Positions 38,114-46,846 are shown, numbered from the stretch's first letter. The stretch is 50,320 bases of DNA from an uncultured Prevotella sp. (GCA_947170725.1 CAMVUM010000024.1:1-50320); one strand, 5' to 3'. Translations and numbers: made by a program. The notes: generated by a model from the letters alone, not told the origin.

Positions 38114-39349
38114 TTATTTTGCACACTCCTTCTTTGGACGGAATATCACAGCAAAGACAATACCAACAACCAACGCATAAGCGGCAAATATATACCAGCA
38201 GGTTGTCCAATCTGTAACATCTCCAACTGTATGTGAATTGACTATTGATTGAGCAGAAAGCATTCCAATCGTTGCACCGATACCATTGGTCATCATCATG
38301 AAAAGACCTTGGGCACTGGAACGAATGTCAATTCCTGTATTGTTCTCAACGAACAATGAACCGGAAACATTAAAGAAGTCAAAGGCAACACCATATACAA
38401 GCATTGACAATACAAACATCCATACCCCAGAACCTGGATTTCCTGCCCCCAGAAGGCCGAAACGCAATACCCAAGCGAGCATAGCAATCAACATAACATT
38501 CTTTATTCCATAACGTTTCATAAAGAAAGGTATAAGCAATATACAGAATGCTTCGCTCATCTGGGAAAGAGAAATAAGAATATTGGCATGTTGTACTCCA
38601 AACGTATCAGCATATTCGGCAATATCCTTAAATGAGGTAATATATGGATTTGCATAACCATTAGTTATCTGAAGACATACACCAAGCAACATTGAGAAAA
38701 CAAAAAATATGGCCATAGTCTTTTGTTTAAATAAAGCAAAAGCACGCAGTCCCAATGCATCGGTAAAACTCTTTCGGCTATCGTTATCCTGAACTATAGG
38801 ACAGGCTGGCAACGTGAATGTATATAAGAATAATACGACACTCATTATGCCAGATACAATAAACTGGCCTGAATTTGCCTGAAATCCAAGCAGGTCGACA
38901 ACCCACATGGTGCATATGAATCCAATCGTACCAAAAACACGGATTGGAGGAAATGCAGTGACAGTGTCCATTCTTGCCTGTGTCAAAGCATTATAGGAAA
39001 CAGAGTTACAGAGCGCCAATGTTGGCATATAGAAAGCGACACTCAACGTATAAAGCGGAAACAGAGCTTCCTTACATCCAATACTTTCCGAATAAGCGAC
39101 TGCAAACATGAACAATCCAGCAAGCAAATGACAAAAACCCAATAAGCGTTGTGCTTGAATCCAACGGTCAGCCACAATACCCATTAAAGCAGGCATGAAT
39201 ATGGACACAAAACCTTGAACGGCATAAAATATACCAATCTGTTCACCCATACCTATCGTGATAAGGTAGGTTCCCATTGAAATCAGATATGCTCCCCATA
39301 CTGCGAACTCAAGAAAGTTCAACAACGATAAACGTACTTTAAGATTCAT
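38114..39349 (-). CDS. NupG-family nucleoside:H+ symporter (MFS)
   Basis: 411 aa with about 12 hydrophobic segments and the NupG/XapB-type N-terminus (RLSLLNFLEFAVWGAYLISM, with a PALMGIVADRW loop). It is likely an inner-membrane nucleoside importer. It starts 2 nt after the small upstream gene and ends directly against the DUF151 gene. Substrate preference cannot be read from the sequence. Confidence 0.9.
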   Translation of the reverse strand: MNLKVRLSLLNFLEFAVWGAYLISMGTYLITIGMGEQIGIFYAVQGFVSIFMPALMGIVADRWIQAQRLLGFCHLLAGLFMFAVAYSESIGCKEALFPLYTLSVAFYMPTLALCNSVSYNALTQARMDTVTAFPPIRVFGTIGFICTMWVVDLLGFQANSGQFIVSGIMSVVLFLYTFTLPACPIVQDNDSRKSFTDALGLRAFALFKQKTMAIFFVFSMLLGVCLQITNGYANPYITSFKDIAEYADTFGVQHANILISLSQMSEAFCILLIPFFMKRYGIKNVMLIAMLAWVLRFGLLGAGNPGSGVWMFVLSMLVYGVAFDFFNVSGSLFVENNTGIDIRSSAQGLFMMMTNGIGATIGMLSAQSIVNSHTVGDVTDWTTCWYIFAAYALVVGIVFAVIFRPKKECAK

Positions 39350-39351
39350 AA

Positions 39352-39579
39352 TTATTGTATTAAATTTCCATTCTTAAATGCTCTGAGACTATTTTCTTTG
39401 TCTCTAACCAATATAATCGTACCGCCCAACCATTCCGTATAAGGCTGTTCTTCTTCAAAAGTGTAGTAGTCTGTAACCATACCGGATGATATTTCAACGA
39501 CACATTGTTTCAATCGCCGGTCACCAATCACCACCTCATTTGCTGCCACTATTCTCCGTTTCTCGTTCCCTGACTGCAT
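39352..39579 (-). CDS. Small conserved-looking protein, function unknown
   Basis: 75 aa, beta-rich, with VAANEVVIGDRRLKQCVVEI and YTEWLGGTIIL. I do not recognise a named family, though the WLGGTI pattern seems typical of a small Bacteroidales protein beside the DUF4296 gene. From the ATG at 39579 it overlaps the upstream gene by 44 nt; an in-frame GTG at 39549 would shorten the overlap to 14 nt and remove ten residues that look non-conserved. It starts 2 nt before the transporter gene in the same unit. Confidence 0.65.
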   Translation of the reverse strand: MQSGNEKRRIVAANEVVIGDRRLKQCVVEISSGMVTDYYTFEEEQPYTEWLGGTIILVRDKENSLRAFKNGNLIQ

Positions 39580-40546
39580 GTTGCAAAGGTCTCATACGTT
39601 TCATATCATCATTATGTGACAGCGGTTTACGAACCGTGTCTGTCATAGTGATTGTCGGCTGCTTCGAAGTTGTAGTCTGTACGGCTGCAGTTGTATTGAC
39701 GGACATACTCTCAATAGTGTCGGCCGGTTCCTTTACAGCCTGCTTATGGAAACGAATCAGCTGTATCTGGTTTACAAACAAAAGTTTAACTGTATTTGAT
39801 CCATCCGAACCTCTATTAAGATATATAAAACCGCTTATATTCTTTACCGTATTTGACATATTTCCCGGCACTCTTAACTGGGCTACCCCAGAAACAGATA
39901 TATGGGTGACATGGGTTGATATGCTATCATTATCATACCTTACTGCCAAATAGGCCACTGCGTCTTTTGTGCCTCCTTGATATATGAAATCAGCCACAAA
40001 GTTCAAAAGAAAAGCATCTCCTCTCCTGAAAGTAGAATCTCCTTCTATCTTGAAATCAAATCTATTATATGGTGGAGCTGGCGTCATTACAGCCAAAGTG
40101 GCATCATGCCAGATATTGGCCGTATCGCCATTTTCACTCAACTGAGCAAACTTATTTATGTCGCTGGCATTGGCACCTAAGGCTATAGCGCTCTTCTCCA
40201 TACGCTCAGAGACCCGTTTGTATATCTTATGAAGTTCTTCTGCATTGCTGTAATAATACACAAGCGATGAGTCAAATTCCGCCTCTGTAACTCCATGCTT
40301 ACTCAAAACGGCATGATAGTACAATTCGCGTCTGTATATCGGAGTATTTGCGTTCTGTGGAGGATTGCCTGCTCTGCCCATGTCCCTATAAGCCAATGCC
40401 TGAGATAAATGGTAGTCATAAAGAATATCCTCCATTTCATCAGGCTGTATGCACTCTTTCGGAACACCAGGCTTACACGATGCCACCAGCAACAGAACCA
40501 TGATTGCCGGCAACAGAAGATTGTGATATTTTCCTATGCCATTCAT
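39536..40546 (-). CDS. DUF4296-type lipoprotein
   Basis: 336 aa with a lipoprotein signal: a hydrophobic segment (10-21) then the lipobox VASC with the lipidated cysteine C24. The mature N-terminus (CIQPDEMEDILYDYHLSQALAY) and KHGVTEAEFDSSLVYYY are the DUF4296 pattern. The C-terminal about 70 residues are Thr/Ser rich and low in complexity. It follows lspA, the enzyme that would process its signal peptide, with a one-base TAATG overlap. The family function is unknown. Confidence 0.84.
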   Translation of the reverse strand: MNGIGKYHNLLLPAIMVLLLVASCKPGVPKECIQPDEMEDILYDYHLSQALAYRDMGRAGNPPQNANTPIYRRELYYHAVLSKHGVTEAEFDSSLVYYYSNAEELHKIYKRVSERMEKSAIALGANASDINKFAQLSENGDTANIWHDATLAVMTPAPPYNRFDFKIEGDSTFRRGDAFLLNFVADFIYQGGTKDAVAYLAVRYDNDSISTHVTHISVSGVAQLRVPGNMSNTVKNISGFIYLNRGSDGSNTVKLLFVNQIQLIRFHKQAVKEPADTIESMSVNTTAAVQTTTSKQPTITMTDTVRKPLSHNDDMKRMRPLQHAVRERETENSGSK

Positions 40547-41232
40547 TATTCATTGTCCGCTTTATCATCCTTGTTAATTACATAATTCCCATTGCCTGAC
40601 TTTATCCCCTGCAATGATATTGTACTGAGCTCTTCGCGAAAGAAAAGCAGCAGTAATACAAATCCGACGCTGATGCTGGCATCTGCAAAATTGAAAATCG
40701 GGCTGAAAAATATGAAATCCTCTCCCCCTACAAACGGAATCCACTGAGGCCACGTCGTCACAATGAGCGGGAAGTAGAACATATCCACGACCTTACCCAT
40801 GAGAAACGGGGCATATCCGCTGCCGAAAGGAACAAAATATGACGTGTAGAAATCAGATGATGCATTGAATATCAGACCATAGAACATACAGTCAATCATG
40901 TTTCCGACAGCTCCCGCTACAACCATTGACAGACATACGATATAACCTGTACGTGCCTTATTCTTCACTTGCAGATAAAGATAATATCCAAGCACACCTA
41001 TCATTATGATACGGAATATGGATAACAAGAGCTTGCTACCTATCTCCATACCGTATGCCATACCGTTGTTTTCTATGAAGCATATCTTGAACCAGTCGGT
41101 TATCTGTATGCTTTCATGCAGAGTCATGTTGGTCTTGACCCAAATTTTTATAACCTGATCTATCAAAAGAATGGCTATAACCAAAAGTATAGCCATTCTT
41201 CCGTTAGTCAATACATTTCTGGATTTTCTCAT
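40546..41232 (-). CDS. lspA: Lipoprotein signal peptidase (signal peptidase II)
   Basis: 228 aa inner-membrane aspartic protease that cleaves prolipoproteins. Four membrane helices can be followed. The catalytic aspartates are D150 in GKVVDMF and D184 in NFADASIS; D114 in GNMIDC is the structural one. An insertion of about 30 residues (about 117-146) relative to E. coli LspA is present and is usual in Bacteroidetes, as is a charged C-terminal tail. It overlaps the DksA-like gene by ATGA. Confidence 0.95.
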   Translation of the reverse strand: MRKSRNVLTNGRMAILLVIAILLIDQVIKIWVKTNMTLHESIQITDWFKICFIENNGMAYGMEIGSKLLLSIFRIIMIGVLGYYLYLQVKNKARTGYIVCLSMVVAGAVGNMIDCMFYGLIFNASSDFYTSYFVPFGSGYAPFLMGKVVDMFYFPLIVTTWPQWIPFVGGEDFIFFSPIFNFADASISVGFVLLLLFFREELSTISLQGIKSGNGNYVINKDDKADNE

Positions 41233-41609
41233 TTTTTTCTGTTCTGCTTTGACTCTACGCTCAACGTTGCATGAGGTACGGCACGCAGACGCTCTTTAGG
41301 TATCAACTTGCCAGTCAAACGATCAATGCCATATGTCTTGTTCTCTATGCGCACGAGCGCAGCTTCCAAACCCTGAATGAACTTCTGCTGACGGCTGGCC
41401 AACTGCACCAGTTCCTCTTTGCTCTGAGTTGCACTTCCTTCTTCCAATATCTTGTAAGTCGGAGATGTGTCGTCAACATCATTCCCATCCTGATTCATCA
41501 AGACTCTCATCATCTGATCATAATCACGCCTGGCCAAGGCCAATTTGTCGTTGATAATGGTCTTGAACTCTTCGAGTTCGTCGTCATTGTAGCGTGTCTT
41601 TTCTGTCAT
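41229..41609 (-). CDS. DksA/TraR-family protein without cysteines
   Basis: 126 aa. The coiled-coil N-terminus (about 8-85) is followed by TYGIDRLTGKLIPKERLRAVP, the position of the DksA C4 zinc finger. No cysteine is present in the whole protein; where relatives have GIC there is GID. DksA proteins enter the RNA polymerase secondary channel and work with ppGpp. Loss of zinc ligands does not abolish function in some DksA paralogues. It lies between ileS (38-nt gap) and lspA (4-nt overlap). Confidence 0.88.
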   Translation of the reverse strand: MTEKTRYNDDELEEFKTIINDKLALARRDYDQMMRVLMNQDGNDVDDTSPTYKILEEGSATQSKEELVQLASRQQKFIQGLEAALVRIENKTYGIDRLTGKLIPKERLRAVPHATLSVESKQNRKK

Positions 41610-41647
41610 AATAGAAATGGGTTTTAGTTATTAATATTACATATCTT

Positions 41648-44600
41648 CTATACCTTATCAACCTTTATAAAGGCTGTCAGGCCATCAAGATCGACTTCAG
41701 CACCGTCGTTGTTCTCCAGCATTATGCTGTCGGCAAGCACCTGTGTCTTGATATAGTCAGCAAAACCATTGACTGCAGCCAAGATGCGCTCATTATGTGA
41801 AACCGTTACATTGATGCGGTCCGTAATCTCAAGTCCGGTGTCCTTACGCAGGTTCTGAATTCTATTAATCAGTTCCCGCGCCATACCCTCGTTCTTCAGT
41901 TCCTCGGTCAGCTCTACTTCAAGGGCTACAGTCAGATTGCCCTCATTGCTTACGAGCCATCCCGGAATATCCTCGCTTATGATGTCAACGTCGGCAACCT
42001 CAACAACAGCTTCCTGACCGTCTATGTTTAAAGCGATGCAGCCGTTCTTCTCCAATGATGCGATATCCTCCTGACTAAGAGCGTCCATCTGCGCGGCAAC
42101 GGCCTTCATCAGTTTACCGAACTTTTTACCCATCGTGCGGAAGTTACATTTCACTTTCTTAACCAGCACATCCGAGCCTACAACAAACTTCAACTCTTTT
42201 ACGTTAACCTCACTTATTATCAAGTCTTTAACAGCATCAATATGTCTCTGCTGCTCTTCGTCAATGGCAGGGATCATGATTGCCTGCAGAGGCTGGCGCA
42301 CCTTGATATTCACTTTGCGGCGCAGAGCGAGAACCATTGACGTTATCTTCTGAGCCATGCTCATGCGGATTTCCAGATCCTTGTCGATGAAGGAGTCATC
42401 GGCCTCAGGGAACTTGGCAAGATGAACTGAGCATACGTTGTCGCGGCCCGTCACGGCAGTCAGGTCAAGATAGAGACGGTCGGCGTAGAATGGAGAGAAC
42501 GGAGCCAGCAGTTTGGCAACAGTCTCCAAACACATGTACAGTGTCTGATATGCCGACAACTTGTTCTTGTCCATCTCCTTACCCCAGAAGCGTTTGCGGT
42601 TCAGGCGCACATACCAGTTGGATAAGTCGTCATTGACAAACGACTCAATCAGTCGTCCAGCACGTGTCGGGTCATATTCTGCCAACTCCTTGTCTACGCC
42701 CTTTATCAGCGTGTGGAGTACGGACAGAATCCAACGGTCAATCTCCGGACGCTCTTCGATTGGGACTTCAGGCTGTGAATAGTCGAAACCGTCGACATTA
42801 GCATATAGGCTGAAGAATGAATACGTATTATACAATGTGCCAAAGAACTTGCGGCGCACTTCATCCACTCCATCCTGGTCGAACTTGAGGTTGTCCCACG
42901 GCTCTGAGTTGGTCATCATGTAAAAACGCACAGGGTCTGCACCATATTTATCCATCATTTCGAATGGATTGACAACGTTGCCTACATGCTTGCTCATCTT
43001 GTTGCCTTTTGAGTCAAGAACAAGTCCGGTAGAAATGACATTCTTGAAGGCCACGCTGTCAAACACCATTGTTGCTATGGCATGAAGCGTGAAGAACCAA
43101 CCACGTGTCTGGTCTACTCCCTCATTTATGAAGTCGGCCGGGAAAGCCTTGCGGTCATCAATGGCCTCCTTGTTTTCAAAAGGATAGTGAATCTGTGCAT
43201 ACGGCATGGAACCGGAATCAAACCAGACGTCAATGAGATCGCTCTCACGCTTCATCGGTTTTCCGTTTTCGCTCACAAGCACAATGTCGTCCACATACGG
43301 CCGGTGTAGATCTATTTTGTTATAATTCTCTTCTGAATAGTCACCTGGCACAAATCCATTGTCTTTCAACGGATTCGATGTCATAAATCCCGCAGCCACA
43401 GATTTCTCTATCTCGTCATATAGTTCCTGCAGGCTACCGATGCAGATCTCGCCACCGTCGCCGTCACGCCATATAGGGAGCGGTGTTCCCCAAAAGCGTG
43501 AACGTGAGAGGTTCCAATCGTTCAGATTCTCCAGCCAGTTGCCAAAACGTCCTGTACCGGTTGACTCCGGCTGCCAGTTGATAGTCTTATTCAGCTCCAC
43601 CATACGCTCTTTCTTAGCCGTAGAGCGTATGAACCAGCTGTCCAAAGGATAATAGAGAACAGGCTTGTCCGTGCGCCAGCAGTGAGGATAGTTGTGCATA
43701 TGCTTCTCTATCTTAAGCGCCGTTCCCTCCTGCTTCATTTCCATACAGATAATGATATTTAGATCCTCTGCCTTACTTGCTGCCTTTTCATCATATTTCC
43801 CGTTGACGGTAAACTCCGGCTTATATGCGTTCTTGACAAAATCGCCGGCATGATGGCTGTATGCGACTGTGTCAACGCATGCTGCAGTGAAATTAGCATC
43901 CAACTCATCAAGTACATAATATTTTCCTTCAAGGTCGACCATAGGACGCGTTTCTCCTTTCTTATTAATAAGGAATAGAGAAGGTATGTGAGCCGCAGTG
44001 GCGACCTTGGCATCATCGGCACCAAATGTCGGTGCAATATGCACAATACCTGTACCGTCCTCAGTCGTGACATAGTCACCGGGGATTACACGGAAGGCGT
44101 TTTCACTAAATTCGACGAAGCGTTCCTTGCCGTTCTCACCGTCGAAGACCTTGCCAGGATGAGTTTCTGCGTACTCCTTTACGTATGCTGGAGAGTTCAC
44201 GTCAAGTTTCATGCACGGCTTCACCCAAGGCATCAACTGCGCATATTTTATTCCGACAAGTTCGGAGCCGGTATATGCACCCACTATTCTATAAGGCACT
44301 ACCTTGTCACCATGAGCATATCCGTCCATGGGCATCTCGACACCCTCCGGTTTCAAATATGCTCCGAGACGTGCTTCGGCCATTATGACGGTTATAGGTT
44401 CATCATTATAAGTATTATATGTCTGTACGGCCACATATTTGATGTTCGGACCGACACACAAAGCCGTGTTTGAAGGCAGTGTCCACGGAGTTGTTGTCCA
44501 TGCTGCAAAATATGGTGTACCCCACTCCATCCATTCCGACTTCGGATTCACAATCCTGAACATGGCTGTCGCCGTTGTATCTTTCACGTCACGATAGCAT

Positions 44601-45214
44601 CCAGGCTGATTGAGCTCATGAGAGCTAAGACCTGTACCTGCAGCAGGAGAATAGGGCTGGATGGTATAGCCCTTATAAAGCAATCCTTTGTTGTAAAGCT
44701 GTTTTAGCAACCACCAAAGTGTCTCGATATATTTATTGTCGTATGTGATATAAGGATGATCAAGGTCTACGAAATAGCCCATCTGCTCCGTCAGCTTGCG
44801 CCATTCGGCAGTGAACTTCATAACGTTCTCACGGCACTTGTGATTATAATCACCTACTGAGATATACTTGTCAGATTCCTTATTGTCAATGTCAGCCTTG
44901 GTTATTCCGAGTTCCTTCTCTACTCCCAACTCAACAGGAAGTCCGTGGGTGTCCCAACCAGCCTTGCGGTGTACTTGGAAACCCTTCATGGTTTTATATC
45001 TGTTGAAAGTGTCCTTTATCGAACGGGCAAGCACATGATGAATACCGGGATGTCCGTTAGCTGAAGGAGGGCCTTCAAAAAAAACGAACTGAGGACATCC
45101 TTCACGCTCTTCTATTGATTTCGCAAACACCTTATCGTTATTCCATGCCTCGAACATTTCATTATTAACTCGAGTCAGGTCCAAGCCATTATATTCGGCA
45201 AATTTCTTAGCCAT
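41648..45214 (-). CDS. ileS: Isoleucyl-tRNA synthetase
   Basis: 1188 aa class I enzyme. The HIGH-equivalent is GHPGIHH (54-60) in FFEGPPSANGHPGIHH, and KMSKH is at 739-743; the editing domain lies between. The length, the PSANG(x)PGIHH form and the lack of a clear C-terminal zinc finger resemble the long, eukaryote-like IleRS type rather than E. coli IleRS; that type is often poorly inhibited by mupirocin (inference). The start at 45214 (MAKKFAEY) follows a consensus promoter; a longer frame begins upstream of that promoter and is not credible. It leads a nine-gene unit. Confidence 0.96.
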   Translation of the reverse strand: MAKKFAEYNGLDLTRVNNEMFEAWNNDKVFAKSIEEREGCPQFVFFEGPPSANGHPGIHHVLARSIKDTFNRYKTMKGFQVHRKAGWDTHGLPVELGVEKELGITKADIDNKESDKYISVGDYNHKCRENVMKFTAEWRKLTEQMGYFVDLDHPYITYDNKYIETLWWLLKQLYNKGLLYKGYTIQPYSPAAGTGLSSHELNQPGCYRDVKDTTATAMFRIVNPKSEWMEWGTPYFAAWTTTPWTLPSNTALCVGPNIKYVAVQTYNTYNDEPITVIMAEARLGAYLKPEGVEMPMDGYAHGDKVVPYRIVGAYTGSELVGIKYAQLMPWVKPCMKLDVNSPAYVKEYAETHPGKVFDGENGKERFVEFSENAFRVIPGDYVTTEDGTGIVHIAPTFGADDAKVATAAHIPSLFLINKKGETRPMVDLEGKYYVLDELDANFTAACVDTVAYSHHAGDFVKNAYKPEFTVNGKYDEKAASKAEDLNIIICMEMKQEGTALKIEKHMHNYPHCWRTDKPVLYYPLDSWFIRSTAKKERMVELNKTINWQPESTGTGRFGNWLENLNDWNLSRSRFWGTPLPIWRDGDGGEICIGSLQELYDEIEKSVAAGFMTSNPLKDNGFVPGDYSEENYNKIDLHRPYVDDIVLVSENGKPMKRESDLIDVWFDSGSMPYAQIHYPFENKEAIDDRKAFPADFINEGVDQTRGWFFTLHAIATMVFDSVAFKNVISTGLVLDSKGNKMSKHVGNVVNPFEMMDKYGADPVRFYMMTNSEPWDNLKFDQDGVDEVRRKFFGTLYNTYSFFSLYANVDGFDYSQPEVPIEERPEIDRWILSVLHTLIKGVDKELAEYDPTRAGRLIESFVNDDLSNWYVRLNRKRFWGKEMDKNKLSAYQTLYMCLETVAKLLAPFSPFYADRLYLDLTAVTGRDNVCSVHLAKFPEADDSFIDKDLEIRMSMAQKITSMVLALRRKVNIKVRQPLQAIMIPAIDEEQQRHIDAVKDLIISEVNVKELKFVVGSDVLVKKVKCNFRTMGKKFGKLMKAVAAQMDALSQEDIASLEKNGCIALNIDGQEAVVEVADVDIISEDIPGWLVSNEGNLTVALEVELTEELKNEGMARELINRIQNLRKDTGLEITDRINVTVSHNERILAAVNGFADYIKTQVLADSIMLENNDGAEVDLDGLTAFIKVDKV

Positions 45215-45251
45215 ATCTGATTTTGTTTTCTTTATATTTTTATATAGGGCG

Positions 45252-45282
45252 CAAAGATAGTGCTTTTTTTTTAGCCCGCAAA
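45252..45282 (-). promoter_or_regulatory. Promoter of the ileS operon
   Basis: On the minus strand TTTG (45282-45279), a 19-nt spacer and TATCTTTG (45259-45252) match the consensus. The leader is about 35 nt. Confidence 0.65.
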
Positions 45283-45648
45283 ATAAATAATTATTTTTAA
45301 TAAATCCACACATTAGTACAGAAATGGAGTCCGTCAGCCCTTAATTTATTGTAGCACGATAAATGACGAATAATAAAAACACGAAGGAATGTCAAAAACT
45401 CGAAATAAATCGTACAAAAGAATAAACATTTAACCATTATTTTATGAAGTTGTGTTCCAAAGAAAGCAAAATTACATAAAATATATTGGAAAAGGCTAAC
45501 AATAAGGTAGAGAAGTCTTAGTTATATCTATTAATACAGGGTTTGCGAAGCCCAAAATTGGACAGACAAAAAACGGGGCAACACAAAGAAAACGGATTTA
45601 TGAAGCCGTTGTTAGGTTTTCAAATAATTACCAAGCGAAATGTAATCT
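45283..45648 (-). other. Intergenic stretch upstream of ileS with -7 box and 46-codon frame
   Basis: The minus strand has a -7 match TAATTTTG at 45474-45467 and, 30 nt downstream, an ATG at 45437 opening a 46-aa frame that ends at 45297. The peptide is Phe/Cys/Ile rich (MVKCLFFCTIYFEFLTF...). I do not recognise it and cannot show that it is translated. The rest, up to the DUF3795 stop, has only short AACGG/CCGTT pairings (about 45592-45610). Confidence 0.3.
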
Positions 45649-46074
45649 TTAATATGTGGTACTTTTTCTATTTGTATAATTTCTGCCACAACCATAACAT
45701 TGTCCATTGTGCACGGATATGACGCCACCACAATGAGAGCAAGTCCAACGTTCTCTTTCTCTTTGTATGAATTTTTCCATACCATTGTCTCCAATAAAGG
45801 AGAGATTACCCATCAATGACTCTATCATAGGATAGGCGTTGGCATACCAACACTCCTTATTGACAATCTCCCGACAAGGGTATTGGGGGCATTTGTCACA
45901 GAATCCGTCCGGCAGACTTTTTCGTATCTCGCATTTGACAATCTTGCATAAATTGGCACAATACTCACCTTTATTGCCCTTATTACGGCAACCCACACAT
46001 GGACTATCTTTTCGTAATGCTTCGCTGCAAACAGCACAGTTTAGTCCACATGGGGCAATCATATTCTTGTCCAT
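45649..46074 (-). CDS. DUF3795 cysteine-rich protein with zinc-ribbon tail
   Basis: 141 aa with 16 cysteines. The N-terminal APCGLNCAVCSEA, then PCVGC, CANLCKIVKC and FCDKCPQYPC are the DUF3795 pattern, suggesting several bound zinc ions or an Fe-S cluster. The C-terminus has CSHCGG followed by CYGCG, a zinc ribbon. The function is unknown. It is monocistronic, with a long leader and two palindromic operator-like sites at its promoter, so its expression is probably tightly controlled. Confidence 0.82.
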   Translation of the reverse strand: MDKNMIAPCGLNCAVCSEALRKDSPCVGCRNKGNKGEYCANLCKIVKCEIRKSLPDGFCDKCPQYPCREIVNKECWYANAYPMIESLMGNLSFIGDNGMEKFIQRERERWTCSHCGGVISVHNGQCYGCGRNYTNRKSTTY

Positions 46075-46185
46075 AAAACTTATTTTTGAGAAATAATCTC
46101 ATACACAAACACTCTTTCAAACCAAACAAGTAGTCGATTTCCCTGTAAAACGTAGTAGCACAAGATTGGGATTTTTCAGACCTTG

Positions 46186-46202
46186 TGTATAATGACTATA
46201 CA
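46186..46202. promoter_or_regulatory. Palindrome TGTATA-N5-TATACA in the DUF3795 leader
   Basis: A 17-bp palindrome of 6-5-6 layout about 85 nt downstream of the predicted DUF3795 transcription start. It could be an operator or an RNA hairpin. Its arms differ from the GTCTAA sites upstream. Confidence 0.35.
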
Positions 46203-46257
46203 TCAACTCCTCTCATTGTTCTTTACGTTTTTGGCATTAGTGACAATTTCCACAATC

Positions 46258-46317
46258 GTCTAACCAAATTAGACGATTTAGTAATACAAAAGTAGTCTAA
46301 TTATTTTAGACAGCAAA
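46258..46317 (-). promoter_or_regulatory. Promoter upstream of DUF3795 bracketed by two identical-arm operators
   Basis: On the minus strand TTTG (46317-46314), a 19-nt spacer and TACTTTTG (46294-46287) form a consensus promoter. GTCTAA-N5-TTAGAC occurs twice: at 46295-46311, filling the spacer, and at 46258-46274, just past the predicted transcription start. A repressor bound to both would block the promoter. Confidence 0.65.
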
Positions 46318-46353
46318 ACAATAGGACTTAAAAGTTTGATTATAGATACGGAT

Positions 46354-46383
46354 AGTGGAGAAAACCGAATAGTTATCTCCACT
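46354..46383 (-). terminator. Hairpin after the VOC gene
   Basis: AGTGGAGA and TCTCCACT form a perfect 8-bp stem around a 14-nt loop, 21 nt past the VOC stop on the minus strand. There is no strong T-run, so it is a weak terminator candidate. Confidence 0.4.
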
Positions 46384-46404
46384 GTCACATACGTTTACAG
46401 TTCT

Positions 46405-46770
46405 TTACTTGTCAGCATAAAGTCCGATGCGGTTGCCAACAGGATCTGCTATGATGGCGAAATAGCCCCAGCCATCCACTTGTATTTTTGTCTTAGGGGT
46501 CACGAGAGTTGCGCCATTGTCCAAAGCGGTTTTCACGTCGGTGTTCAAGTCTTTTGATTGGAGATACACCAATACGCCTCCGTTAGATGGTGCGAAACCC
46601 TGGAATGAGGGTGCAGAAGAGATTGAGCAAACACTCTTGCCGTCTTTCATAAGACAGGCCATTTTCTCGTCGCCGAACTGTGACACCTCCAGCGTTTCGC
46701 CGAAAAGTGCCTGATAGAATATCACCGACTTGTCGAAGTCATTGGTGGGAATTTCAAAAAATGCAATCAT
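46405..46770 (-). CDS. VOC-family (glyoxalase/bleomycin-resistance fold) protein
   Basis: 121 aa, single VOC domain: MIAFFEIPTNDFDKSVIFYQALFGETLE at the start, GGVLVYLQSKDL in the middle, and WGYFAIIADPVGNRIGLYA at the end. These proteins bind metal and small molecules; the substrate cannot be read here. It has its own promoter, carrying the same 20-nt element as the promoter of the AraC gene 3 kb away, so it is probably a target of that regulator. Confidence 0.88.
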   Translation of the reverse strand: MIAFFEIPTNDFDKSVIFYQALFGETLEVSQFGDEKMACLMKDGKSVCSISSAPSFQGFAPSNGGVLVYLQSKDLNTDVKTALDNGATLVTPKTKIQVDGWGYFAIIADPVGNRIGLYADK

Positions 46771-46799
46771 ACTTTTTATTATTTTTGATTAGTACGCTG

Positions 46800-46846
46800 C
46801 AAAATTACAGCGACAAGGTGGCTCTCGATAGTAAAAAACGGACATT
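46800..46846 (-). promoter_or_regulatory. VOC promoter with 20-nt element shared with the AraC gene
   Basis: On the minus strand AATGTCCGTTTTTTACTATC (46846-46827) lies 19 nt upstream of the -7 box TAATTTTG (46807-46800). There is no TTTG at the -33 position, as expected for an activator-dependent promoter. The identical 20-mer at identical spacing precedes the AraC gene. Confidence 0.65.

Noticed and set aside
45215..45313. 33-residue N-terminal extension of IleRS
   Set aside because: It would start upstream of the consensus promoter at 45252-45282, and the sequence has no IleRS character.
45612..45794. 60-codon minus-strand frame overlapping DUF3795
   Set aside because: It lies in another frame across the conserved cysteine-rich C-terminus of DUF3795 and has no support.
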